NCBI GenBank assembly: GCA_916610825.1
Contig: OU744452.1
Span: 13,682,110-13,746,109 of the forward strand
Origin: Haliclystus octoradiatus
Lineage: Eukaryota; Cnidaria; Staurozoa; Stauromedusae; Haliclystidae
Length of the DNA stretch: 64,000 bases
Reading direction: 5' to 3'
In this document: one piece after another, positions 11,875 through 20,274 of the stretch
How positions within the stretch are numbered: position 1 is the stretch's first letter
Layout of the letters: each line of letters starts with the position of its first letter
Notes under the pieces: model-generated
Seen by the model: only the letters and a program-made list of their open reading frames with translations
Database searches by the model: none
Told to the model about the DNA's origin: nothing
Made by a program: the position numbers and the translations under genes

Positions 11875-12420
11875 TTAGATAAAATTTAACAGACTTCGAA
11901 CTGTTTGTCTAATAAAGTACTTTTGATCCTGTAATCGAGTCCTCTGATAGTCGGGAAATTTATGTTCTATGAAACTTTTTACAACATTTTCATTGTAATC
12001 CTGATCTTGTAAGGAGAAATCCGTTAAAATGTCGGCCATTGTTCGCTGTCTTGTCAATCCATACGCAAAGTATATTGCAAATTGTCCACACGCCACGGAA
12101 GTGTTGCTTTGAAGTTGTATTCCATCAATACAGTGTAATGAGGTACCCAAGGTCTCCAATTTCTCAGTCATGTTATAATAACTAGGTGGTCGACCAAAGG
12201 AGTCTACAAAATTAACATGCCCACGCCGATTGGTGTGGACTAAAAGTCAGTGGGCCCCTATCAAATTGCTAGGTTCTGTGTTTACAACTATGACCATGTC
12301 ACGAATGTTTGAGTCAGGTGTTAATGTTTGAAAATAATCCATGGCCAAGACATCTATATACCCATGTTTTTTTATTTGATCATCTGCATGGAGAATGTCC
12401 CTCAAACTTTGTGTATCCAT
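11875..12420 (-). pseudogene. PRO: Adenain-like cysteine protease (C5/Ulp1 type), interrupted by in-frame TGA
   Basis: Family role: processing of capsid precursors during virion maturation. The ATG is at 12420 (17 nt after the major capsid stop). The frame runs 57 codons to a candidate catalytic His (..IGAH), then hits TGA at 12247-12249, codon 58, and continues open in the same frame for 123 more codons. Downstream are an acidic residue in VDSFG (D73), Gln at 102/104 and the nucleophile in SVACGQF (C111), the expected His-Asp/Glu-Gln-Cys order. In relatives a Trp usually follows the catalytic His, so TGA in place of TGG is a one-base difference. The next base is C (TGA CTT), a context known to favour readthrough. 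The same TGA is in elements B and E. Either the protease is lost or it is made by readthrough. Confidence 0.8.
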
Positions 12421-12437
12421 AATGATAAATGCTCCCT

Positions 12438-13748
12438 TCAAAAATCTGTCAAAACGTGTCTAGATTTATCCACAGAAATACACGAATCAAATTCTGCGTA
12501 CATTAACAATGTCACCGTCTGCGGTAGTGGTGTTCCAAATGAGAGAGCGATGCGTAAATCACCAGTGCGTTTAGGCTCCGTATGTCCAGTAACACTTGCA
12601 GTCGGCGCCAAATGAAAACCATAAATGCAATAGCCATTCTTATACTCAGAAGGTAATATATCAATACTTTCATCAATGTAGGATTTAGACATTGATTGAA
12701 ATAGAGAATGATAGCCATCAGCAATTTCATCTTTTCCGTAATTCAGTTGCAGTGGTTTTGCCGGGCATGATTTTCCATTAACAATGCAGGCCAAACTGGT
12801 CAAATCAAAGTTCTTGAAATTAAACGGATTTGTATTTGCTGTGCCAGAGAAACTCACATTGTCAACCAAAGCAATGAATACTCGGGTGGGTAGGGTGCCT
12901 GTGATGCAGTGATTCAAGGTTTGATGAGATACCAAAGCAGAGAGAGTGAAATTTTTAACCAAAATTCTATCAATTGGATACAAAGCCGGTTGGGTCGCCA
13001 GTTGCTTCTGTACGGTGAGAAAATGAGCGTCCGTCAATGTGACACGTTTTACTTTGAAGACAGCACTCAAAAGTTTAATCTTGTAATTGACTCCCACGTC
13101 AGGAGAGATTAATGCGAAAGCGTCCTTACTTCGATGTAGAATCAATTTAAGAGGAAGGGCGTTTAACAATAGTCTATTACAGGCGAATAAATCCGCATGA
13201 ATTCTGCCTTGCAGCGAGACCACTTTACCCCGTTCAGTTTGTGATTGGCGTTCATTGAACCCTACATTAGGACCATTAGGTTCGGAATTTTCCATATGAC
13301 CACTTGTATCCTTCGTCATCATTTGTGTATACAATTGAGTTTTTCTTGCATCGGAACCATAGTTTAACAAACTCTCCAGTAGACATCGATACGGATAAGT
13401 GGGCATGGAGCTTGAGATGACGCGGCCATCCAGCTGAATATCCGTCTGACAAAAGATGGACGATAAAGCATTGTTCACTAACGCCACTTTGGCGTCAATA
13501 TTAATAGGTGTTCCATCTTCGTTGGTAATGCGTAATTTTATATGTAAGGAGCTGCGAGCCAAATCTATTAGTCTTTCAGTGGAATCAGATAGGACAAACT
13601 CAATTGATCCTCCTGCAGTGAGTGAATTTGACGGGTAAACATCCTCGTATTGACTACTTTCAATGACAGACTGTACAAAAGGAGGTGCAAACAAATCCGT
13701 TTCAGATAAACTACAACTAGCTTCGTTAAATTGCGGGTGGGTCATCAT
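12438..13748 (-). CDS. MCP: Major capsid protein, double jelly-roll (436 aa)
   Basis: It resembles the widespread Polinton capsid family often annotated as F54H12.2-like. Family features seen: N-terminal segment with DLFAPP and QYEDVYP, the stretch NNALSSIFCQTDIQLDG near residue 90-105, PYRCLLESLLNYG near 120, and a C-terminal strand YAEFDSCISVD. The family folds as a double jelly-roll and forms the trimeric capsomers of an icosahedral shell. ATG at 13748 (a second ATG follows immediately); the open frame extends one TTG upstream. It starts 6 nt after the stop of the pVI-like gene and ends 17 nt before the protease ATG, in the order typical for these elements. Its terminator is TGA, so TGA does act as a stop in this element. 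Confidence 0.85.
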   Translation of the reverse strand: MMTHPQFNEASCSLSETDLFAPPFVQSVIESSQYEDVYPSNSLTAGGSIEFVLSDSTERLIDLARSSLHIKLRITNEDGTPINIDAKVALVNNALSSIFCQTDIQLDGRVISSSMPTYPYRCLLESLLNYGSDARKTQLYTQMMTKDTSGHMENSEPNGPNVGFNERQSQTERGKVVSLQGRIHADLFACNRLLLNALPLKLILHRSKDAFALISPDVGVNYKIKLLSAVFKVKRVTLTDAHFLTVQKQLATQPALYPIDRILVKNFTLSALVSHQTLNHCITGTLPTRVFIALVDNVSFSGTANTNPFNFKNFDLTSLACIVNGKSCPAKPLQLNYGKDEIADGYHSLFQSMSKSYIDESIDILPSEYKNGYCIYGFHLAPTASVTGHTEPKRTGDLRIALSFGTPLPQTVTLLMYAEFDSCISVDKSRHVLTDF

Positions 13749-13754
13749 CAATGT

Positions 13755-14138
13755 TTAACTAAAAATATCTTTACTTTGTCGTTTTCTAATAGGTTTCTTG
13801 CCAACTCTGCCACGACCTATCTGCTTGCTGATCACACCTCGACTGGCCTTGGTAATCCCACTATCGTCTCGTTTAAGTCTTTTTGAAGGGTAGGTAATCA
13901 CGTCATCCAACATGGTATGTAATCCTTCCTTACCACGCTTCTTTAAAGCCGTTTTGAACGCCACTCCATTCCCATAATCTTTTAACACATTGCTACCTGT
14001 CGCGAGAGCTCGTTTTCCAACGCTTGTCACTCCCTTTTTTAGCATAGGGGTGAGACTTGAAACAACACCTTTGAATAGATTACCGAGACCAAACCCACCA
14101 CGCTGACGAATTGGGTAAGCTGCAAAATGAGTCCTCAT
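13755..14138 (-). CDS. Small basic pVI/pX-like virion protein (127 aa)
   Basis: The ATG at 14138 is chosen over an upstream GTG because it avoids overlap with the penton gene (stop at 14141, 2 nt away). The protein is rich in Lys/Arg with a Gly-rich start: RQRGGFGLGNLFKG, then SLTPMLKKGVTSVGKRAL, and a basic tail (PSKRLKRD, KKPIRKRQSK). Amphipathic GxGxLFKG...P.LKKG patterns are familiar in the small capsid-associated or core proteins of Polintons and adenovirus-like lineages. A role in binding DNA or linking core and capsid is inferred. It sits between penton and major capsid genes, which supports a virion role. Confidence 0.65.
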   Translation of the reverse strand: MRTHFAAYPIRQRGGFGLGNLFKGVVSSLTPMLKKGVTSVGKRALATGSNVLKDYGNGVAFKTALKKRGKEGLHTMLDDVITYPSKRLKRDDSGITKASRGVISKQIGRGRVGKKPIRKRQSKDIFS

Positions 14139-14140
14139 TT

Positions 14141-14959
14141 TCAATAACGTACCGGTGTTCTGCGAAATAGTAACTGTACTGAACACTGTCCATCGAGGAA
14201 TGCCAACTTTTCATTGAAACTTGTAGTTAAATAGATTCCTATGGTGTGGACATGATCTTGACTGACAGGTTTGAATTGTAAAATGGGAAATTGCATATGA
14301 TAAAAATCACCATGTTGTCCATTCAAGGGGACAACTCGTAACAACGGTGCAGTCAAATCGCCCACATGTTGATGTTTGACAATGTCCGAGTGTACATGAA
14401 TAGCTTGAAATCGACGTTGTGGTGAGGCTAGAATAGTGCTGGTATTATTTTCTTGGTGACGTCCCTCTATAGGATTGCTGTGTGCCGTCTGATGATGGAT
14501 GACTTTATCAACCGGAAAACCCATAATAGCCCCTATATCGGAGTTGCCAAAATGCAATGAACACTGTACCGGAACGTTAACCCAGACCTTTCCAGATGGT
14601 TTGCTGTATTCCATTTCAAAGGCAGGCATAGAACTGACATCACCCACGGTTGTCTTTTGAACAAGAGCGGTCTTTTGTAAGGCTGTAATTAATTCATTGA
14701 TGCTTGCATAATAACCAGGTTCCAAGTGTATAGGGTAAATATGTTTGGCACTTTTCAATATTATCACATTTTTCATAGATCGCACATTATACCAAGACTG
14801 TCGAAAGCTAATTTCAGTTACAGCACATTGCCAGTGCCCCATTTGCAGATTTAACGGTGAGGGTAACTTGACTTGAAAATTGGAAGCTGTATTATCCGGA
14901 TGTAAGTCTAAACTACTAGAGCTAGTTAACACCACGTGGAGTGATGATTCGTTCATCAT
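14141..14959 (-). CDS. mCP: Minor capsid (penton) protein, single jelly-roll (272 aa)
   Basis: Family hallmarks of the Polinton penton protein are visible: N-terminal LHPDNTASNFQVKLPSPL followed by GHWQCAVTEISF and a Trp-Tyr-Asn-Val motif (residues about 20-60), IVKHQHVGDLTAPLLRVVP near 195-213, and a C-terminal GQCSVQLLFRR strand. The family forms the pentameric vertices of the capsid. ATG at 14959 overlaps the integrase stop by ATGA; its own TGA at 14141 is 2 nt from the next start. Such spacing is operon-like and unusual for a eukaryotic nucleus. Confidence 0.85.
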   Translation of the reverse strand: MMNESSLHVVLTSSSSLDLHPDNTASNFQVKLPSPLNLQMGHWQCAVTEISFRQSWYNVRSMKNVIILKSAKHIYPIHLEPGYYASINELITALQKTALVQKTTVGDVSSMPAFEMEYSKPSGKVWVNVPVQCSLHFGNSDIGAIMGFPVDKVIHHQTAHSNPIEGRHQENNTSTILASPQRRFQAIHVHSDIVKHQHVGDLTAPLLRVVPLNGQHGDFYHMQFPILQFKPVSQDHVHTIGIYLTTSFNEKLAFLDGQCSVQLLFRRTPVRY

Positions 14960-16047
14960 GTTGTAATAACGTCACTTGCAGGCACCCAGGAGTCAAATGA
15001 GGAACTATAGCCAGACCAACGGACAAAGTAGTGTAGAATGTTATTGATTCTCTTTTTTTTCAATACGCGCTCGACCCTCGTTGTTTCAGACTGTGACACG
15101 GACTGAAGTTCTTCTTCGTAGAATGTGCCTGTTATAGGCTCATTTTGCAGATCCTCTAAACGATAGACGGTGACCTTCCCCTTTAGTACATTTTTCACTT
15201 TGAAAATCTCTTCAGTCCAACGCGCTAGATAGCCCTTCATGAATACCGTTCGATTATGACTAATGCGAACTGTATCTCCCACATTGTGCTTCGGTTTGGC
15301 AGTTTTCTGCTTCTTACCGGTGTCATACATATTCATCCATGCCAAGCCCTGTGTACCAACGTTGACATCAATAGGTCGCATTTTGATTGATCGGTGATAA
15401 CCACGATTGTATCTTGACACCAGTTGCGGGAGAACGTCAATGTAGGTTCTGGTATTCTTATACGTGAAGTAGGCAAACATGATCTTTTTCAATGTTCGAT
15501 TAACGCGTTCAACAATGGTCGCTTTTCGTTCACTATTAGTAGAAAACATTTTGATGTTTTTCTCCGCCAGCAATCGTTGAAAGGTGCGATTGTAAAATTC
15601 TGTGCCTTTGTCCACTTGAATAGTTTTTGGTTGACGACCAGACTGCAGTATTGTTTTGAAAGCTTTTGTCAACTCCGCCCCTGTTTTTGTTTTTAGCGGT
15701 ATTACAAATAAGAATTTGGATAAAGAATCGATGCAAGTGAGTAAGTATTTGTAATTACGATTAACTTTGGCCAACTTGGGTAGAAAAACCAAATCGAGTG
15801 ACCATTGCTGGTCAATTCCATGAACCAAGACTTGTCTAGTTTTGAAGTTAATTCTTGCTGGTCTATGACGCGTATAGGTTAGTTGTTCTTTTAGCCATTC
15901 TTGAACCTCTGAGCGTTTGACATCAGGCAATTGCTGTTTCACTTTCGAATAGAGAGGCTGTAAGCCTGAAAATGACACTGGACTGTCTAGAGAATAATAG
16001 AGTGATTTCAGTGTCTTATCCAGATCCGTTCTATCATTTCGAGTCAT
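14956..16047 (-). CDS. INT: Retroviral-type integrase with C-terminal chromodomain (363 aa)
   Basis: DDE integrase that inserts the element into chromosomal DNA. The catalytic triad is D85 (in WSLDLV), D146 (in QVDKGTEF) and E180 (in IVERVNRTLK), with 33 residues between D146 and E180, close to the DD35E pattern. A chromodomain occupies the last 45 or so residues (RVERVLKKKR...HYFVRWSGY...SWVPASDV) and may steer insertion through methylated histone tails, as in chromoviruses. ATG at 16047 is preferred; the frame is open 40 codons further to a TTG at 16167. No clear HHCC zinc motif is seen at the N-terminus. The integrase gene lies inside the capsid block, ahead of the penton gene. Confidence 0.93.
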   Translation of the reverse strand: MTRNDRTDLDKTLKSLYYSLDSPVSFSGLQPLYSKVKQQLPDVKRSEVQEWLKEQLTYTRHRPARINFKTRQVLVHGIDQQWSLDLVFLPKLAKVNRNYKYLLTCIDSLSKFLFVIPLKTKTGAELTKAFKTILQSGRQPKTIQVDKGTEFYNRTFQRLLAEKNIKMFSTNSERKATIVERVNRTLKKIMFAYFTYKNTRTYIDVLPQLVSRYNRGYHRSIKMRPIDVNVGTQGLAWMNMYDTGKKQKTAKPKHNVGDTVRISHNRTVFMKGYLARWTEEIFKVKNVLKGKVTVYRLEDLQNEPITGTFYEEELQSVSQSETTRVERVLKKKRINNILHYFVRWSGYSSSFDSWVPASDVITT

Positions 16048-16060
16048 TATCACTGACGAG

Positions 16061-16258
16061 TTAGACCGATGTCTCACCGGTGACTGACTGACTAGCAATG
16101 CTATCTGTCCTCTGTAAGGCGTCTGTTTCAGCAGGGGGTCCGTCAACTTCAGTCTTTGTAAAGTCAACTTCTGAACTACAACAAATCAAGACACAACGAA
16201 CACGTTTGAATATATCTTTAGCGTCCAAATTAAAAGTCATGTTTACTATCCAAAGCAT
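16061..16258 (-). CDS. Small ORF upstream of integrase (65 aa), uncertain
   Basis: Begins with ATG at 16258 and ends 13 nt before the integrase ATG, overlapping the integrase frame's TTG extension. It has a basic patch (KDIFKRVR), a CVLICC cluster and an acidic-polar tail. No family is recognised. It fills an otherwise empty slot in a tightly packed block, which favours a real gene or a leader exon; but the two differences in element E both change the residue, which does not suggest constraint. Confidence 0.3.
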   Translation of the reverse strand: MLWIVNMTFNLDAKDIFKRVRCVLICCSSEVDFTKTEVDGPPAETDALQRTDSIASQSVTGETSV

Positions 16259-16317
16259 TCAATGAACTAACTAGGTTTACAGGTTTACCGCTATCTAATA
16301 TACGTACATAACACGGA

Positions 16318-17121
16318 CTAAAATGAATAATTTTTAGTGGAAGATAACCACGTTTTGTTTTTTGCTTTAAGCGGTGTACTAGTTCCCAATAGCGGAGATA
16401 ATCTTCGTTGTGATTTTTCAGCTCTTCTCATCATTTTTGGTTTACTTTGAGACTTTTTGTAGGTGCGAATTGTTTCCAACTGTGTGGGATTCTTCACCCA
16501 TTGCATCGGCACATTCAATTGAGCCAACATCTTTGAGAATAGCGCTGTGTGAACACCAGGTAAGATACCATCCTTTCCTTTACGTACCCGAAACGTGTCA
16601 TTGATTAGATCGCTAATGTTAGATCCTTCAATGACTTTGTTTCTGAATACTAATTCACCCTTGTCATTATAACCACTAATAGCAGGATTAGTTTTAATCA
16701 TTTCAAGTAGCATTTTTGCTTGTGGTTTCATTGTTTTTGGTAGCAGAGAAAGTGTTCTTTGTTCTACTGCATCTTGATTTGCTTCTACAGGTGACGAGGT
16801 ACTTGAATTCACGGGCATGTCATTTTGCAATTCTGATGACGGCTTGGCAATGACTTGCACCTTTTTCGGTTTTAGCACATTTTCACGACGCTTTTGAAAC
16901 TCTGCCAACTCATTAGTAAACCTTCTAACTTTCTCACTATCCGGAATATCATTTCGAGTTAACATCCCATCCATTTCCTGTTCCGCTTTGACCATGGCTG
17001 CCTTCTCGGGTTGTAATGTGCTGTTTACTGTAGGAATTGATGACTGATTACCACTATCCAATTGATTCATCAACCGTTCATAAACATCTGGTGTTAAAAC
17101 CACATGTTTTCTAAACGCCAT
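16318..17121 (-). CDS. Conserved Polinton protein, unknown function (267 aa)
   Basis: ATG at 17121 (MAFRKHV) is preferred over an upstream TTG at 17148, which would overlap the 104-aa gene. The N-terminal half is charged and probably helical or coiled (DSEKVRRFTNELAEFQKRRENV). The C-terminal half has the pattern KPQAKMLLEMI, a GELVFRNKVIEGSNISDLI segment, PGVHTALFSKMLAQLNVPMQWVKN, then a basic tail (KPKMMRRAEKSQRR). I recall this SNISDLI...P.G...F...L...NVP pattern from Polinton and related virus-like elements, where its role is not defined. Binding of nucleic acid by the basic tail is inferred. Confidence 0.65.
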   Translation of the reverse strand: MAFRKHVVLTPDVYERLMNQLDSGNQSSIPTVNSTLQPEKAAMVKAEQEMDGMLTRNDIPDSEKVRRFTNELAEFQKRRENVLKPKKVQVIAKPSSELQNDMPVNSSTSSPVEANQDAVEQRTLSLLPKTMKPQAKMLLEMIKTNPAISGYNDKGELVFRNKVIEGSNISDLINDTFRVRKGKDGILPGVHTALFSKMLAQLNVPMQWVKNPTQLETIRTYKKSQSKPKMMRRAEKSQRRLSPLLGTSTPLKAKNKTWLSSTKNYSF

Positions 17122-17144
17122 TGTTAGGGACGAGATTGCAAGTC

Positions 17145-17459
17145 TCAAAATATACTTGCTAGTAGATCCCCTATCTCAGAGCCTATACCCCCACCTCGTT
17201 GATTGACTAATATTGCTCGTCGACTTTTCACTGTTCGTTTGGGTTGTATCAGTTTTCGCAAAACTGTCTTTTTAGAAGCCAACTTTCGTTTCAATTTTGC
17301 CGAGATGGGAACACGCCCCTTTAAAACGTTCACGACAATATCGCAGATGGAGTGAATCAAATCAGGCTTTGCTGTTTTCAATATATTAGCCTGATCCGAA
17401 CACTTGCAATCTTTCAGAGCTTTCAATAGCGGTAAATTACGTTTTAGACGGTTAGTCAT
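17145..17459 (-). CDS. Small basic conserved Polinton protein (104 aa)
   Basis: ATG at 17459; stop 24 nt before the next start. The pattern NLPLLKALKDC, then IHSICDIVVNVLKGRVPIS, KRKLASKKTVLRKL, and a C-terminal NQRGGGIGSEIGDLLASIF is one I associate with a short, strongly basic protein common in Polinton and adintovirus-like genomes. The Arg/Lys-rich middle and Gly-Gly tail fit a core (DNA-binding) or processed virion protein. Exact role unknown. Confidence 0.65.
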   Translation of the reverse strand: MTNRLKRNLPLLKALKDCKCSDQANILKTAKPDLIHSICDIVVNVLKGRVPISAKLKRKLASKKTVLRKLIQPKRTVKSRRAILVNQRGGGIGSEIGDLLASIF

Positions 17460-17545
17460 TCTTCCGTTGTCATTGACTGTCGATAAGCAACTGACTCAAT
17501 GGTTTAAAATGGTTAACCTTTTATATTTTCAGAGACGTTGACTAA

Positions 17546-18226
17546 TCAGAATTGCTCAACTTTCCCTCGCTTGACACCTTTTTGAGTTTGAGGTAAGTAA
17601 ATGTATTGTGGTGTTTCGTCAGGTAGTATTCTAGCCCTGTAGCGGTGATCTTCCGGGGTGGTCGGCTTCAAGTCTATGAATAGGTATGAATATGGTAGTT
17701 GTACCGCATCGACGTAAGCCGTTTGAACGAAGCGAACGTTCGAAGGCTTCAACTGTTTTGAAAGGTGAGATATTTGGCTCATATCCCTAACATTCTTGAA
17801 CACGATCATGTAATTAGCATTGAGTGATATGGTTCTCTGATCCTTATGAAATAGATTCTGCGTATTGAATATAACACTATTATTGTCATGACGACCTTTG
17901 AAAAACGATGCTGCGATGGTTTCATTGTTTGATTTGTCCATAAAGTCATCAAAAATGATAATTGTATTTGTTTCTACGGTGGTTAGTGCTCCCAAATCAT
18001 CAGGAATTCCTTCAATGTATTGCACTGGCACCTTGAGAGCTTTAAGTTTTGCGGCAACATCCACTTGATGTTTCGAATAACACCATATCACCTGTTGAAT
18101 GGTAGGTGATATCATCTCATCCATATACGATAGCAAACGAAGTATAAATGTGGATTTTCCACTACCCGTTCCGCCGGAAACAATAGCTGTAAAGGGGTGA
18201 ATTAGTTGCGTTGAAATTTGCTCCAT
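17546..18226 (-). CDS. ATP: Genome-packaging ATPase, FtsK/HerA-like (226 aa)
   Basis: P-loop ATPase thought to pump DNA into the capsid. Walker A is GGTGSGKST at residues 18-26; Walker B is TIIIFDD at 88-94; a following FNTQNLFHK segment (about 121-129) corresponds to the sensor-like motif of this family. Length is normal for the family. ATG at 18226 is the first of the minus-strand block and faces the divergent promoter region shared with the polymerase, so it may be the promoter-proximal gene of a long transcript. Confidence 0.92.
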   Translation of the reverse strand: MEQISTQLIHPFTAIVSGGTGSGKSTFILRLLSYMDEMISPTIQQVIWCYSKHQVDVAAKLKALKVPVQYIEGIPDDLGALTTVETNTIIIFDDFMDKSNNETIAASFFKGRHDNNSVIFNTQNLFHKDQRTISLNANYMIVFKNVRDMSQISHLSKQLKPSNVRFVQTAYVDAVQLPYSYLFIDLKPTTPEDHRYRARILPDETPQYIYLPQTQKGVKRGKVEQF

Positions 18227-18504
18227 TCTTGCCTACGTAGTAATGACAACTGAGGCAATTCACTCAACACAATGGTGTATTATAATCGTGTCTATCTATT
18301 ACTTGCCCCGGGACTTGCCCAGGCATGCCTACAGTATTTATTTAGACATATCACTTGCCCAGACATGCCGCAGCTTGCCCAAGGCTATTTATTATCTAAA
18401 TCAATGGTTACCAGTCCCCTCACCATAGTATAAATGTACTTTGATTTCAAAGGTCAATCATCATTCAGTGATTTTGCTTGAACGATACGGATCTAACATT
18501 AACT
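18227..18504. promoter_or_regulatory. Divergent promoter region with p53-type response element
   Basis: Lies between the ATPase (-) and polymerase (+). A perfect 20-bp match to the p53-family consensus (two RRRCWWGYYY half-sites, no spacer) is at 18311-18330: GGACTTGCCC then AGGCATGCCT. A weaker half-site precedes it (18299-18308, contains ACTTGCCC), and three near-matches follow in the same 10-bp register at 18351-18380 (TCACTTGCCC, AGACATGCCG, CAGCTTGCCC). TATAAAT at 18429-18435 is a good polymerase-gene TATA box, 70 bp before the ATG at 18505. Confidence 0.7.
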
Positions 18505-19849
18505 ATGGCACCAATACCACCTTTTTGTGAGCTATGTGGAAAGACATTTACACGAAAAGCAGATTTGAAAAGACATATGACAACGCATTCAAATGTCTCT
18601 TCAGTCACCTGCGATTATTGTGACCGTACGTTCAAGCATCGCAACAATTATAGAATACATTGCAGAATGGTGCACCGCTGCATTCCACCCTCAAGGCAGG
18701 TCGCAAGTCACAACCAACCTTCAAGGCGAGTCAATTCGTCTACACCGCCATTATTATCGAGTGTACTAAGATTAAATCCGGTACCACAGCATCAACAGCA
18801 ACGAATTGATCAGGTGTTGGATGAGAATGTCGACCTGTTTGACCTGTTGGAAGCTCAAGGTGGAATGGAGATTTCGAATGAAGAGATCCCTATTGTGGAG
18901 GTGAGCTATTACTATTGTTTCTGCTGTTGTAATAAATACGATTCGATTATACTTGTTATAATTTCCATCTTTGATAGATAATTGAAACGGATATTTCAGA
19001 CAGGTGATCGTTTGAGACAGACGGTTATCGATGATTTTATTGTTTTCAGGATTCTAATGCCAATAATGACACGGTCATGGATTGGATTGATGACGATGAC
19101 TCCACGAATATTGATGCATTGGTCCCAGAGGTGAGAAATGATGTGATACCTGAGTTAGAGTAACTCTATATTTCAAACTTTTTCAATTTTCATTGTTTTT
19201 TGTTTTTCATTTTTTTATTTTTTCAATTTTTCCATGTTTTTTATTTTTTATTTTTTTTATTTTTTATTTTAAAAAAATTTTATTTTTAAAAATTTTTTTT
19301 TATTTTAAATTTTTTTAATTTTTAATTTTTTCAATGTTTTGGTCCTGTCATTAGGAAGCTCCAAGGACACCTGCGTTGGATGACTTTAACAGTATGGATG
19401 ATGGTGAAGATTTCAGTCCTTCCGGTTTGAATGACTTGGATAGAATGGAATACAACCTGCTGAATGACCATCCAGCCTCAGATCAGCAGGTAAAAAGAAG
19501 TCTAAGTTTGGGGTTCATGTTAGTCTTGTTTATCACATGTTTTTTATTTGAATTTATTTTATTTTATGCAGGTTGATGTGGTAGAGAGCTTCGATGTCAA
19601 CGGTGCACTGCAGTCACTCTTCCACCATTGTCCACCGTCGTCACCTAGTGTCAGAGCAGCCTCTGTGGATTTTAGAGCTGCCCATATTGCCATCGACCAT
19701 GCCAATCAACATCATTGCGAAAAGTGTGATATGTGGTTCATATGTGAAGAACAGTGGCGTCTGCATACTCAAGCACATGATGTGACTCACCCCTTCACCT
19801 GTCAGAACTGTTTCAAGTCATTTCATCGTCGTATTCATCTGGCTATGCA
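18505..19849 (+). pseudogene. POLB: Protein-primed DNA polymerase B, 5' exons only (truncated)
   Basis: Exons 18505-18900, 19050-19130, 19355-19489 and 19572-19849 (broken), joined by GT-AG introns. Only the zinc-finger region is present. At 19849 the sequence leaves the element within the fourth finger, enters filler, and the frame ends within the TIR of element B (stop at 19899-19901). No exonuclease or polymerase motif remains, so element A cannot supply its own polymerase. Confidence 0.9.
19155..19345. repeat. T-rich low-complexity tract in polymerase intron 2
   Basis: Runs of T broken by A (TTTTATTTTT) over about 190 bp. It may act as an extended polypyrimidine tract before the acceptor at 19354. 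The matching tract in element C is 16 bp longer, the largest length difference seen among copies. Confidence 0.85.
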
Positions 19850-19875
19850 TCTGGCTATGCTATGTATTCGTCGTA
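19850..19875. other. Templated filler at the A/B junction
   Basis: 26 bp that match neither element at that place. The first part, TCTGGCTATGC, repeats the sequence just before the break (19838-19848). The later part, TCGTCGTA, repeats 19827-19834. The junction enters element B's TIR at TTGACGGG (19876), so B has lost about 11 terminal bases. Confidence 0.8.
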
Positions 19876-20274
19876 TTGACGGGTTCTGGGCCAGTCAATA
19901 GGCAACGACGCAACGATCCGGAACTCCGGTAAAAAGCGCAACGATTTGCGCAACGATCCGGTCAACCACTCCGGTATTTGCGCAACGATCCGGTCAACCA
20001 CTCCGGTATTTGCGCAACGATCCGGTCAACCACTCCGGTATTTGCGCAACGATCCGGTTTAGCGCAACGATCCGGTTTTAGCGCAACGATCCGGTTTTAG
20101 CGCAACGATCCATTAATCCGATTACCAAAAGCGCAACGATTGATTGACAACATGTCAATCATCCAGGGTTATAAAAGCCTCGTTTGAAAATCATTTCATT
20201 TCATTACAATTTGACATACGGTATAGCAGTTGAGTTGTTTTTTTGCATAATGGCTTCAATGAATGATTTGGAAT
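19876..20274 (+). repeat. Left TIR of element B, tip clipped
   Basis: Identical to the left TIR of A from TTGACGGG inward, with the same ten CGCAACGAT iterons, palindrome (20141-20161) and TATA box (20170-20177). Loss of the terminal AGTAGATGTAT removes the presumed integrase recognition end, so this copy should be unable to move by its left end. Confidence 0.9.

Larger units (their letters stand above)
10055..19849 (+). mobile_element. Polinton/Maverick element A, right part missing
   Basis: It starts with an AG-ended TIR (AGTAGATGTATTTGACGGG) and is collinear with element B, at a constant offset of 9810 bp and without indels. It ends inside polymerase exon 4 at 19849. It keeps the left terminal gene, the entire minus-strand morphogenesis block and the polymerase 5' exons, but lacks the catalytic polymerase domain, the right terminal gene and the right TIR. 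Without a polymerase it cannot be autonomous. The bases left of 10055 (TCTTCT) are not repeated beside the only intact right end in the window (43150). Confidence 0.95.

Noticed and set aside
12247..12249. TGA as a general sense codon in the host
   Set aside because: TGA ends the left terminal, major capsid, penton and integrase genes at the expected places.
15536..15736. Minus-strand 66-codon frame and plus-strand 90-codon frame inside the integrase
   Set aside because: Shadows of the integrase gene in other frames.
18243..18428. 61-codon frame in the divergent promoter region
   Set aside because: It overlaps the TATA box and p53-type sites and shows no protein features; it recurs in other copies only because the DNA does.
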